Of a stretch of 64,000 nucleotides of DNA, positions 13,451-23,671 are shown in pieces; position 1 is the first letter of the stretch; each line of letters starts with the position of its first letter. The stretch covers positions 39,089 to 103,088 of the forward strand of contig QAOA01001976.1 of NCBI GenBank assembly GCA_003255065.1. Direction: 5' to 3'. The stretch is from Cercis canadensis. Taxonomy: Eukaryota; Streptophyta; Magnoliopsida; Fabales; Fabaceae. Below the pieces are notes generated by a model. It had not been told where the DNA came from, did not search any database, and saw nothing but the letters and a program-made list of their open reading frames with translations. The position numbers and the translations under genes are program-made.

Positions 13451-15215
13451 ATGGCTACTCTTATTGCTCCTAGCAACCATTCTCCCCAAGAAGATTCAGA
13501 GGCTCTCAGAAAGGCTTTCAAAGGTCTGATTTTTTTCAAATAACCATTTCTCTTCTTGACCATTTAGATTTTTTGGTTTGTGTTTTATTGATTAAGTTTA
13601 TGGATTGCCTCTAATTTCCCTCTAAGGATGATCTGTGAGATATGCAGATTTGTTCATCAATATGATATTATATTAAAAATGGGTGATTTAACTATCTTTA
13701 AAGTGAGGATTTCATATTGTGTTTAATGGGTTTGAGCTTTGTAGGATGGGGAACTGATGAGAAGACCGTCATAGAAATATTGGGTCACAGAAATGCTCAT
13801 CAAAGACAACAAATCAGAAAGGCTTATGAAGAAATTTTCCAAGAGGATCTCATCAAACGCCTTGAGTCTGAGCTCGCTGGTGATTTTGAGGTGCTATTGC
13901 TATGATTTCATACACTTTTTTTCATCTATTTTCTATGTGCTTTTGAAATTCTATATATACTAATAGATTTGAATTGTGGGTCAATAAAAATCAGAGAGCT
14001 GTGTACCGCTGGATATTGGAACCTGCAGATCGTGATGCTGTTTTGGCCAATGTTGCTGTTAAGAATGCTAACAAAGACTACAATGTGATTGTGGAAATTG
14101 CCAGTGTCCTCTCCCCAGAAGAGCTATTGGTTGTGAGGCGCGCTTACCACAACCGCTACAAGCGCGCCTTGGAAGAGGATGTGGCTGCTCACACCTCCGG
14201 CCATCTCCGCCAGGCAAGTCCTTCTCCACTACAACTCTATACCTTGTGTCACTCAGGCTTCGTTCTGGTGGTTAGATGAATGAGATTTTAAGCGAGATTT
14301 AGTGAAATGCGGCTGGTTTTTGAATAGTGAAAAGTGAATGTAATGCTTGAGGTATACTAATGGTGTTGAGTTTCTGGTTGATTTTGGGCAGATTTTGGTT
14401 GGGATGGTGAGCTCATTTAGGTACAATGGCAATGAGATCAATGCAAGATTGGCTGAAACTGAAGCTGATATTCTTCATGATGCTATCAAGGAGAAGAAAG
14501 GCAATCATGAAGAGGCCATCAGGATCCTTAGCACAAGGAGCAAGACCCAGCTTATTGCTACTTTCAACCGCTACAGAGAGATCCATGGCGCTTCCATCTC
14601 TAAGGTACAGAATGAAGAAACTCCTTACTATTTAATTGCCCAATTCACCAAAGTAGTTGTTATATTCTTAATATGTTATCTTCTAAAGAGAATTATTAGG
14701 CTTTGTCAAAAAAATTTACCTTTCTTTTTCTTGTATCTCATAGAAATTGCTGGATGAAGCATCTGATGACTTCCTTAAGGCATTGCACACCGCTGTTCGT
14801 TGCATCAATGATCCTAAGAAATACTATGAAAAGGTGAGATTTCTTTAGTTCATTGAAATTTTAATTGTATCAGACTAGTTCATAATAATTCTACTCTATT
14901 CGCTTCTAATAAAATTTGAATTTGATTAAGGCGTCTTTGTGGCGACAATATCAATCACATTTTTTTAAATTTTGATGCAAGCTTTTAACTTGAAAAGTTT
15001 TCTTTGCATAGCTGATTCGCAATGCGATCAAGAGGGTTGGAACTGATGAGGATGCACTCACTCGAACAATCGTGACGAGGGCTGAGAAGGACCTGAAGGA
15101 CATCAAGGAGCTCTATTACAAGAGAAACAGTGTTCCTCTTGAGCAAGCTTTGGCCAAGGAAATCTCAGGGGATTACAAGCACTTCCTCCTCACTCTCTTG
15201 GGGAAAGAAGAGTGA
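13451..15215 (+). CDS. Annexin, RJ4-like (tandem copy 1)
   Basis: Six exons join in frame to 314 aa: 13451-13523, 13745-13890, 13995-14213, 14392-14604, 14744-14833 and 15012-15215. The length matches plant annexins (about 315 aa). Repeat I carries GWGTDEK at residues 25-31 and the acidic cap residue E67 of a type II calcium site; the motif GHRNA contains the plant-typical histidine at 39. Repeat IV carries [11 protein letters not shown] from 255. Repeats II and III lack the glycine-loop motif, as is usual in plants. Annexins bind acidic membrane lipids in a calcium-dependent way from the cytosol; the closest recognisable relative is strawberry RJ4. Intron 3 uses a GC donor (CAG/gcaagt). The gene is a tandem paralogue of 17922-19943 and has a TATA box at 13380. 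Confidence 0.93.
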
Positions 15216-15239
15216 AACTTTTTTAGGGCATTTCTGCTG

Positions 15240-16530
15240 ATGGATTTAAGACTATTTTAAGTTATATTGGTGTTTGGTGGTGTAATGTCAGTTAATTGCT
15301 TTTCCCTTGTTGAGTCTGTTTTTGAATCTAGTCTTTGTTATCTGTTATGTGTGCAACTTGAATTTTAATGCCAGCTTCATGAAAGCTGTTTGAATGTGAA
15401 CCATCTTAGAATTGAATCTTTTATTTCAAGCATTAGCTTTGGCACATGGTTAAACAATTCAAAAATAAAGGAACTGAGATCTCGAATCCTATGCTAATTA
15501 AGGACCTTAGGCCTATGTACAAAGTCTACACATAGTACAAACTATTTCTTTGTACAAAATAGTATAAGAGGAGTAAGGGAGAGGATCACAATCTCTAACA
15601 TCAAACTCCCTAATTTTTAAGATTATCGGAGGTTCTATTTTATTAGACTCACTAATAATTAGTATTCCAGATGTCAGAAGGTTCAAATTTTTTTGCCGTC
15701 ATATAACTAAAAAAAAAAAAAAAACAGACTCACAAGTAATTGATAAAAATTATACAAATTTTTATTTTCATCAAACCTACTAAATGATTAACTAAAAAGA
15801 GTTAAAGAAAATAAACAAATAATTTCTGATAATTAAAACCATGACTATTTTAATTCTAATGCATCTTCTGAGGGAGTAACTTACAAACATAACATGTTCA
15901 GTTGTTCACTAAGCACACCTAAAACATATATGGTTGGCCCACCTATTAATTTTTGTTTGAGAAGTAATATTAATTATTCTTTTGGTGGTTTAATTAGTAG
16001 GTTTTCAAATTTCAACACTCAGTGATAAAAATGTACGGCCAATGTGGTTTGGTCGACTAATCCTATGCATAATAAAACCATTTGGCCCAATTGTGTTTCA
16101 TGTGATTACAATATGAGTAAAATACTTTTTTTGTGCTTGAATTATTTTTTAAATATCATTTTAGTCTTTAATTTATTTTTAGTGTTATTTTAATTCTCGA
16201 ATAATCACATTGTCTCCTAAATTAATCATCTGTAACACAAAAAATATCATTTAATCAATTAATTTAGCATGTATAATGATTATTTAAAGACTAAAGTGAC
16301 ACAAAAAATAAATAAATGACTAAAGTGACATTTAAAAATTAATTCAAGAACGAAAAAAATATTTAACTGATCTTACAATATTACTCATAATTTAAACAAA
16401 AAACCCCTCAAGCAGCTTGCATGTATTCAAACTTCCACAGATTTTTGTGGACAAAAAAAAAAAACACTTTCACAGATGATCTGTCCAGCAAAAAAAATAA
16501 AAATAANAAAAATATATCAGGGTCAAAAAC
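15240..16530. other. 3' UTR and spacer between annexin tandem units
   Basis: The first 230 or so bases are 3' UTR conserved with unit 2. The rest is AT-rich spacer with one MITE at 16115-16372. No gene is seen. Confidence 0.55.
16115..16372. mobile_element. MITE, gagtaaaata family, copy 2
   Basis: The element is 258 bp, flanked by exact 9-bp copies of ttacaatat (16106-16114 and 16373-16381). The left end gagtaaaatactttttttgtg pairs with the reverse complement of the right end. The internal blocks match 1570-1793 and the elements in the introns of the proline-rich genes. The 9-bp duplication supports a Mutator-like family. Confidence 0.85.
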
Positions 16531-16754
16531 ATCGAATTCCCCCTTTTTAAAGTTTTTCTTTATTTTTTAAATTTTGAATATTTTTTAATGATAAAGGGGG
16601 GCTAATTAAATTATTGCACAAAATTAAATTAGACATAAAAAGTAACGTATAAACATGATAATCGTGAGCAGGTGTTAATTCCTATATGACTATTTGGCCT
16701 ATATGTAACAATCTCCATTACCATATTCTGCATAAACAGCTGAGACTAACAACA

Positions 16755-16831
16755 ATGGCTACCTTGGTGGTTCCAAACCAGACTTCTCCTGTTGAAGATG
16801 CTAGCTGAGGCTCTGCACCAGGCTTTCAAAG
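16755..16831 (+). pseudogene. Orphan annexin first exon (unit 2), frameshifted
   Basis: It is homologous to the exon at 11810, starting MATLVVPNQTSPVEDA, but a 4-base insertion (ctagctgagg against ctgag) shifts the frame, so it ends at a stop if read through. The donor gt is kept. Upstream sequence is conserved with unit 1. As no other exon follows before the complete gene at 17922, it is a relic or a dead alternative first exon. Confidence 0.8.
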
Positions 16832-17115
16832 GTACTTTATACGCTTTTTTTATCTTCAATTTTCAGATTTTTTGAGTTTCTTGGTTAATTAATTGTGATT
16901 ATGACTTGCATTTGATTAATTAATTAATCAATTTTACTGGTTGTGAATTAATAAATAAATTTTTATTATATAAATACACAACAACAATAAAATTGATCAA
17001 GAAACNCGTATAAACATGATAATCGTGAGCAGGTGTTAATTCCTATGTGACTATTTGGCCTATATGTAACAATCTCCATTACCATATTCTGCATAAACAG
17101 CTGAGACTAACAACA

Positions 17116-17192
17116 ATGGCTACCTTGGTGGTTCCAAACCAGCCTTCTCCTGTTGAAGATGCTAGCTGAGGCTCTGCACCAGGCTTTCAAAG
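17116..17192 (+). pseudogene. Second copy of the orphan annexin first exon
   Basis: This carries the same 4-base insertion as 16755-16831 and lies in the block that restarts after the N at 17006. It is probably an assembly duplicate rather than a separate exon. One coding difference is visible (acttct becomes ccttct). Confidence 0.75.
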
Positions 17193-17861
17193 GTACTTTA
17201 TACGCTTTTCTTATCTTCAATTTTCAGATTTTTTGAGTTTCTTGGTTAATTAATTGTGATTATGACTTGCATTTGATTAATTAATTAATCAATTTTACTG
17301 GTTGTGAATTAATAAATAACTTTTTATTATATAAATACACAACAACAATAAAATTGATCAAGAAACAATAACTTTTCTTAAAATCATGTAAATAATTATC
17401 GAAAAAGAAAAGAATCTATGAAGAACCATTTTTTAGAGCGTATTTAAAAAAGATTGTGTAATAATTTTAAATTTTATTATCTTTTAAGATTAAGGTGTCC
17501 ATACCTTTTTTTTTTTTTTTTTTCTAAAGCAGAAATATACATGCACTTTAAAGGGTGTTATATAAACTTACACACCAAGATATCCAAGATCTGATCTGGG
17601 TATTGGTCATTAATGTCAAATCCAAAGACACAACACAAGTAGCTTTAACAATAGAAGTTAGAAGGAATACTTTTTTCTTTTTGGCTAATAGAATCTTAAA
17701 TATTTAATTAAAGTCCAAACAAAATTTTCTTGTTTGAATTTTTTTTTTTTTTTTTTTTTTTTGNNNNAAAGAGAAAGAAGGGGAAAAAAAAATTTACTAA
17801 ATATAAGAAAGGAGGAGAATTCTAAAGTTTCATCTGTCTCATAAAAGAGTAGGTTATTGAT

Positions 17862-17871
17862 TATATATATA
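17862..17871 (+). promoter_or_regulatory. TATA box of RJ4-like annexin 2
   Basis: A TATATATATA run lies about 50 bases before the ATG at 17922 and is followed by caagagcttgaag. It matches the placement of the TATA box of the paralogue at 13380. Confidence 0.5.
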
Positions 17872-17921
17872 CAAGAGCTTGAAGAAAATTTTCTTCAGCA
17901 TAGAGGAAAAGATTTCCAACC

Positions 17922-19943
17922 ATGGCTACCCTCATTGCTCCTACCAACCATTCTCCACATGAAGATGCAGAAGCTCTCCAAAAGGCAGTCAAAGGTCAGA
18001 TTAATTATCCATTTCTTCTTGGATATTCATAAGTTCTAGTTTGGTTTGTGTTTATTGATTTGATTTAAAATACCCTCATTCCTCTATATCTTCATCCTGA
18101 ATACCTATCAGAAAAATTGTAATCCTTGATTTGATTTAAAATATTAGCTCTTGTTTACACACCAATTGAGTTAATTAATTTTTCTTATGAAGAATCTGTT
18201 ATTACTACATCATAGAATAAGTCACTAGTTACAGTGTAATAGTAAAGAATTGAATAGTTAATTTACAGGAGGTCTGGAGTTCAATCCTTCGTGTAAAAAA
18301 AAAAAATTATCTTTAAAATGAAATTCTTATGTTGTTAATGGGTTTGAACTTTGAAGGATGGGGAACTAATGAGAAGGCCATCATAGCAATATTGGGTCAT
18401 AGAAATGCTTATCAAAGGCAGCAGATCAGAAGGGCTTATGAGGAGCTTTACCAAGAGGATCTCATCAAACGCCTTGAGTCTGAGCTCTCTGGTCACTTTG
18501 AGGTATCATAAAAACAAAAAAATTCATCATTTTGATTTGTTCAAAAACAATTTTCTTATCAATTTCCATGTGCTTTTCAAATTCATATAAGCTAATGAAT
18601 TTGAATTGTGTGTCTATGCAAAAAAGAGAGCTGTTTATCGCTGGATGTTGGAACCTACGGATCGTGATGCTCTTTTAGCCAACGTAGCCATCAGGAACAT
18701 CAAAACTGACTACAATGTGATTGTGGAATTTGCCTGCGTTTCCTCACCGGAAGAACTCTTGGTTTTGCGCCGCGCCTACCACAACCGCTACAAGCGTTCC
18801 ATGGAAGAAGATGTGGCGGCTAACACCAACGGCCACCTACGTGAGGCAAGTCCTTCTCGGAATATGGACAAAAACATTAATGTGGATAAATACCAACATT
18901 AAGTGAATGAAAAATTTGAGATATACTAATAATCTGAGACTCTGGTTGGTTTTGGACAGCTTTTGGTTGGGTTGGTGAGCTCATTTAGGTATGATGGAAA
19001 TGAGATCAATGCAAGATTGGCAGAATCTGAAGCTAATATTCTTCATGATGCTCTGAGAGACAAGAAAGGAAACCATGAAGAAGTTATCAGAATCCTTACT
19101 ACAAGGAGCAAGACTCAACTTGTTGCTACTTTCAACCGCTACAAAGATGTCCATGGCAGTTCCATCACTAAGGTAAAGAGCATCTTCTTCCTTTTTTTTT
19201 TTATTTAAAAAAAAATTGAGTCATTTTTCCGAAAAATTTACTTTATTTTTTCCTTTTATATTTGTAGAAATGGTTGTATGAAGCATCAGATGAATTCCAT
19301 AAGGCATTGCACACAGTTATTAGTTGCATTGATGACCATAAGAAGCACTATGAAAAGGTGAATTTATTCTTGTAATGTAACCTCACTTATTTTGCTCTTG
19401 TTGAAATTTGAATTTAATATTGCCAAATTAGAATAGATATTCAACTATTAGAATGTTTTTTTAAAATTGCCAACTGGGTTGTAAATCAGTTTATCACAAA
19501 GTTTTCCTTGTAAAAATATGGTCTTGTGTTCGAGACCTCTCATTGACAAAATGAAAATTTCAAAGCGCTTTCCTATAAGTTTGGTAAGTTTGGCTCCATC
19601 CAAAGGTTGAAGTCAAACTTTAGTTCCTAGATTACAAAAAAAAAAAAAATATGTCTCTTTAAAACTAACATCAATCGCGCGTGCATTTGTCATTAATTCA
19701 AGGATTTTGCTCTGAAATTTTTTTTCCATTACGTAGGTTCTGCGCAATGCAATATTCAAAAGGGTTGGAGAGGATGAGGATGCAGTTACCCGTGTGGTTG
19801 TTACAAGGGCTGAAAGGGACTTGAAGGACATCAAAGATCTGTATTACAAGAGAAACAGTGTTTTAATTGAGCATGATGTGTCCAAGGAACTCTTAGGGGA
19901 TTACAAGAAATTCATCCTCACTCTGTTGGGGAAAGAAAACTAA
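17922..19943 (+). CDS. Annexin, RJ4-like (tandem copy 2)
   Basis: Six exons join to 315 aa: 17922-17994, 18357-18502, 18627-18845, 18960-19172, 19268-19357 and 19737-19943, with the same phases and exon sizes as copy 1 except one extra codon in exon 6. Repeat I has GWGTNEK at residues 25-31. Repeat IV reads [11 protein letters not shown]: the threonine of the usual GTDED is glutamate, which may weaken that calcium loop. An inserted phenylalanine (AIFKRVG) sits just before it. Intron 3 again has a GC donor (GAG/gcaagt). The product should be a cytosolic, membrane-binding annexin like its neighbour. The frame is fully open, so I call it intact but diverging. Confidence 0.92.
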
Positions 19944-21654
19944 AGCTCTTCTGCTAATTAAGGGCATTTATGTTATGGGTTTGTTTAAGTTATATTGGTG
20001 TCTGGAGGTGTGACTCATTTGGTTTTCTTTGTTGAATGTGTTCTTCAGAGAGAGTATTGTCTTTGTTATCTTTGCTGTGTATTACAACTTCAACTTTCTT
20101 CTAAATTAGTATAATCGTTGTATCATTTCAAAATTGAATCCTTTATTTTGAGTATTGGCAGAGGCATATGATCAGCAAACTCAAGAATTAAAATCACTGT
20201 GAAAGTACTTTAGGGTCTGATTTCATTTGAAATACTATTTATACTTCACTTATACTCGTTAACAAATTAGTATAATCTAAAATTAACTAGATATACCTAA
20301 AATTTTATAGGACATCACTAAAACTTTAATCTAACAACTTTAGTAGTTCATAATAGTGTGCATAGTGTAGTGCACACTCGTATGCCCCTACTATTATTAT
20401 TATTATTATTATTATTTTCAAAAGTGTTTCATGTTACTTCCAATTTCCTTCATTTGTTAATAATTTTTGTAATCAATTTTTTTTTTAAATGTAAAGTATT
20501 TTCATGCCAGTTTTCACACACCGAAATTAAGTCTCTTCTCATGCAATCTTAAAGACGTATCCTCACATCAGCCTAGTGCATTTAAGGAAAAAAAATTAAG
20601 TGCTGGCCAAGATTCGAACTTTGACTAACTTAAATAAATTTATTACATCTTTCCTATTAAGTTAAACTCTTGATTAGCTGTTGATTGTTATTATCTATAA
20701 TAGAGACACATCTTTAGAATAAAACTACAAAGAGCATAAGAATACAAACAAGTTGAAAACAGAGAGAATTTTCATGTTTTCTTTTGTACTTATATATTGG
20801 TGATCATTTCTTGTAATAAAGAAAACACCTTTTTCAGACACTTTAAAGATCATCCACTATTCATTTATTTATTTATTAATATTTGTCTTGCATTACACAG
20901 ACTTCAAAAGTCCATTTTTTCCAGAAGAACTCAAGGGACTATCAGATAATATATAAAATCATGCATGATAATTTTAAAAATGAACTTGAGACTAAGACAA
21001 ACTATTCATGGCTGGAGATCGAATTTGTTAAAATATGACTAGGATGTCCCATTCTAGAATTTATTTTTTTAAAAAAAGGAGTTTTCAGTGTTAATTACAA
21101 TGAACTATAGCTGGCCGTTTTCTTTTTGGCTGTTTATAAATCATGTCCATTTATTTTCCAGTACTCAAATCATTGCCTTATTCTCCAACCACTACAAAAA
21201 AAAAAAATAAATAAATAAAAAAAAATAAGATTCTGATGAACCAAACTGTGGATGCAAACATTCAGCACACACTTCTCTTGATTGGTAAGATAAGGGTCCC
21301 TAGCAAATCTTTCTTGATTAATGCCATGGCCTCTGAAAATCTTACAAAACATCTCATGTCTACATCTACAATCTAATTTGCAAATGATGTTGCTGCTTGA
21401 TGGCATGACTAAATTCTACTCTATAGCCAACACATTAGCTCTTATTCCTTGTTACTTGCTTAATTATTAAAGTGTTATTACTGACATGGAATGCCTACAA
21501 TTGCATTTTCTATTGCAAGACAAATTGCAACTAGACAGAATTGAAAAAGTTTACTTACCAAACTATATGTTTTACTGCCCAACATGTTTCCAAAGACCAT
21601 CAAATGCTTATTTTATAGGGCTTAAACTTCAGTCTCAATCCTTAACTCCCTCAA

Positions 21655-21905
21655 GTCTTTGGACTGGGGGGGCAAGTGATGATATCCAAGTAAAACCACT
21701 ACCCCTACTACAATAAAAGGACATAAATGCCCTTGCTCAAGGTATTCCTTCTCCCCCTCTAACTCACTTAAGACATTTTAATTCATTTGACTAGTGGAAC
21801 ACTCTCTCTAGAGACCTGACCTGCTCTCTCCCTCTCGAGAAACATCTCTAACTTGAGCGTCGGAGGAGGCACCGGAGCTTTAGCTCCGGAGTTCCTTGAC
21901 CGTAC
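21655..21905 (+). mobile_element. LTR-like fossil fragment
   Basis: The block with acttgagcgtcggagga followed by ggagctttagctccgg resembles the end region of plant LTR retrotransposon repeats. A related copy lies in the opposite direction at 49573-49760. Only a terminal-repeat fragment is visible, with no coding region, so it is an old remnant. Confidence 0.45.
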
Positions 21906-22081
21906 TTCTCCCTATGCATGTCCCTCAGATGCTAGTCATCAACAGATTCCAACAGAATTTTTTCATTAGAGCTTTGCCAAATTTCATTGGGTCATTGAAG
22001 AAGTTGTCATTGGAATTGCAAAATTCCAACAATTATTTCAACGGAACAGTAATTTCAACGAAAATTCCAGTTTATTTGTAA

Positions 22082-22497
22082 GGGAAAAGTCTTAAAAACC
22101 CCCTTCAACTATGCTCTTGTTGCACTTTACCCCTCATGCTTTAAAAACGTAGGAAAGACCTCCTTGAACTTTCAAAATGTGCACTTTACCCCCCAACCCT
22201 GACGTCCGTCCATTAATGTGCACATAATGTGATTAATCTGGGCCATAGTGTAATTTTATAGGGGTATAAATGAAAATAAATTTATAAAAAGTAAGATTAA
22301 AAAATAAAATTTAAAGAGTTTTGGGGTCAAATTATAATTTTCAAATCCCTTATTCCGTCCATTAATGGACGGACGTTAGGGTCGTGGGGGTAAAGTGCAC
22401 ATTTTGAAAGTTCAAGGAGGTCTTTCCTACGTTTTTTAAGCATGAGGGGTAAAGTGCAATAAGAGCATAGTTCAAGGGGGTTTTTAGGACTTTTCCC
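22082..22497. mobile_element. MITE with near-perfect arms and 9-bp duplication
   Basis: The element is 416 bp, flanked by exact copies of tatttgtaa (22073-22081 and 22498-22506). The termini are GGGAAAAGTC and GACTTTTCCC. The arms, over 100 bases each, pair with very few mismatches, including the block gcactttacccctcatgct. The near-identity of the arms suggests a recent insertion of a Mutator-like family. Confidence 0.88.
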
Positions 22498-23180
22498 TAT
22501 TTGTAAAGCCAATAAGGTTGATAATGACATCAACAATGAAAGTATGAAACTCCCTTCGAACTTTCTTGAGTCTACTTTATTATTTTTTTTTCGAGATTTA
22601 TCTATGATGCGTTTTATAAAATAATGCAAGCTGGTGCATATTGCTAAGTGTTTTTATTTTTTTTAAAAAAATCACTTAGTTTGTGAGTTCATTTATATTA
22701 TACTAGTTCACGTAGTATGTTCTAAAAAAATTTAATTACAGATATATTTTTTAATTTTATTATAAAAATTAAACATGAATAATACATAAAAATAATATAT
22801 TCAAGGGAAGAGCAAGAGACTGTGATTTACAAAAAATCAAATATGATAGGAATTGTAATAAGCAATTTCTCAAAGGTGAAAGGATTCTTATAGAGAAGAG
22901 TGCATAGAAAAAAAAAAAACATTATTTTATATTTTATCTTAATAAAAGTATTTTCTTTAAAAAAAAAAAAAATTGAAGGAGAATTTTGGCAATCTGAATA
23001 GTTCATATGACACTTACATGGGGCTTGAGAGACCCTTGCCTAGAAGGAGATGCTCAAAGCATTATGGTTTCTCTAAAACACAGCCAAAGAAACTTGACAT
23101 CTCTTGGCTTGATTCTTTGATATTTAAAAAAGATTGTGTAATAATTTTAAATTTTATTATTTTTTATATTTCATATTTCC

Positions 23181-23200
23181 ATAAATAAATAAATAAATAA

Positions 23201-23232
<32 letters not shown>
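23181..23232. repeat. Microsatellite (AAAT)n followed by (AT)n
   Basis: About six taaa units run directly into about 14 AT units. It is a simple repeat and likely polymorphic. Confidence 0.9.
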
Positions 23233-23236
<4 letters not shown>

Positions 23237-23671
23237 TTTTGAAGAACTTACATTTTTTTGGAAATAAATTTACAAAAGGTTACAAAAATATATATAACTG
23301 AATTCACAAACCAGGTAACCTTTTTCAAAAAACACGCGATCTGAACATGGAAGTAACTCAAGTAATTAACTCATTCTATTAACTGCAAATAACAATTATT
23401 CAAAGGAATATGGAGGAACATTACAAAAGGATACAAATCAAAACCCAGATTTCAGATTTCAAAAGACTCCAAGGTTGTTTCCTATTTAACTAGTTGTAAA
23501 CTTGTACAACGCACTGACAGCTAATTAAATAGAGAAATCAGACCCGTGAAGAGAGAGAAGAGAAATAGAAAAAACAGTAGAATGGAAGAGAGCTAGTCCA
23601 GTAACTATAAATAGTCTGACTCGCAGAAAAATAATTTTCATTTAGGTGTATATAGTGATTTCTGCAATTAA

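Larger units (their letters stand above)
16646..17366. repeat. Direct duplication abutting an N (about 360 bp)
   Basis: The block 16646-17005 is repeated almost exactly after the N at 17006. Both copies contain the same damaged annexin first exon. The first copy stops at atcaagaaac and the second continues past that point. This is best read as one locus assembled twice. Confidence 0.85.
20170..23660. other. Intergenic DNA between annexin copy 2 and annexin D4
   Basis: The stretch holds an (ATT)n run at 20390-20417, an LTR-like fossil at about 21655-21905, a MITE at 22082-22497 and AAAT/AT microsatellites at 23181-23232. A short segment at 23120-23160 repeats 17446-17480 (aaaaaagattgtgtaataa). 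The frame at 22973-23188 is not recognised and looks like chance. Confidence 0.5.

Noticed and set aside
22973-23188. 71-codon frame with RPLPRRRCSKHYGFSKTQ
   Set aside because: It follows a poly-A run and ends in AT-rich sequence; no splice sites or family recognised.
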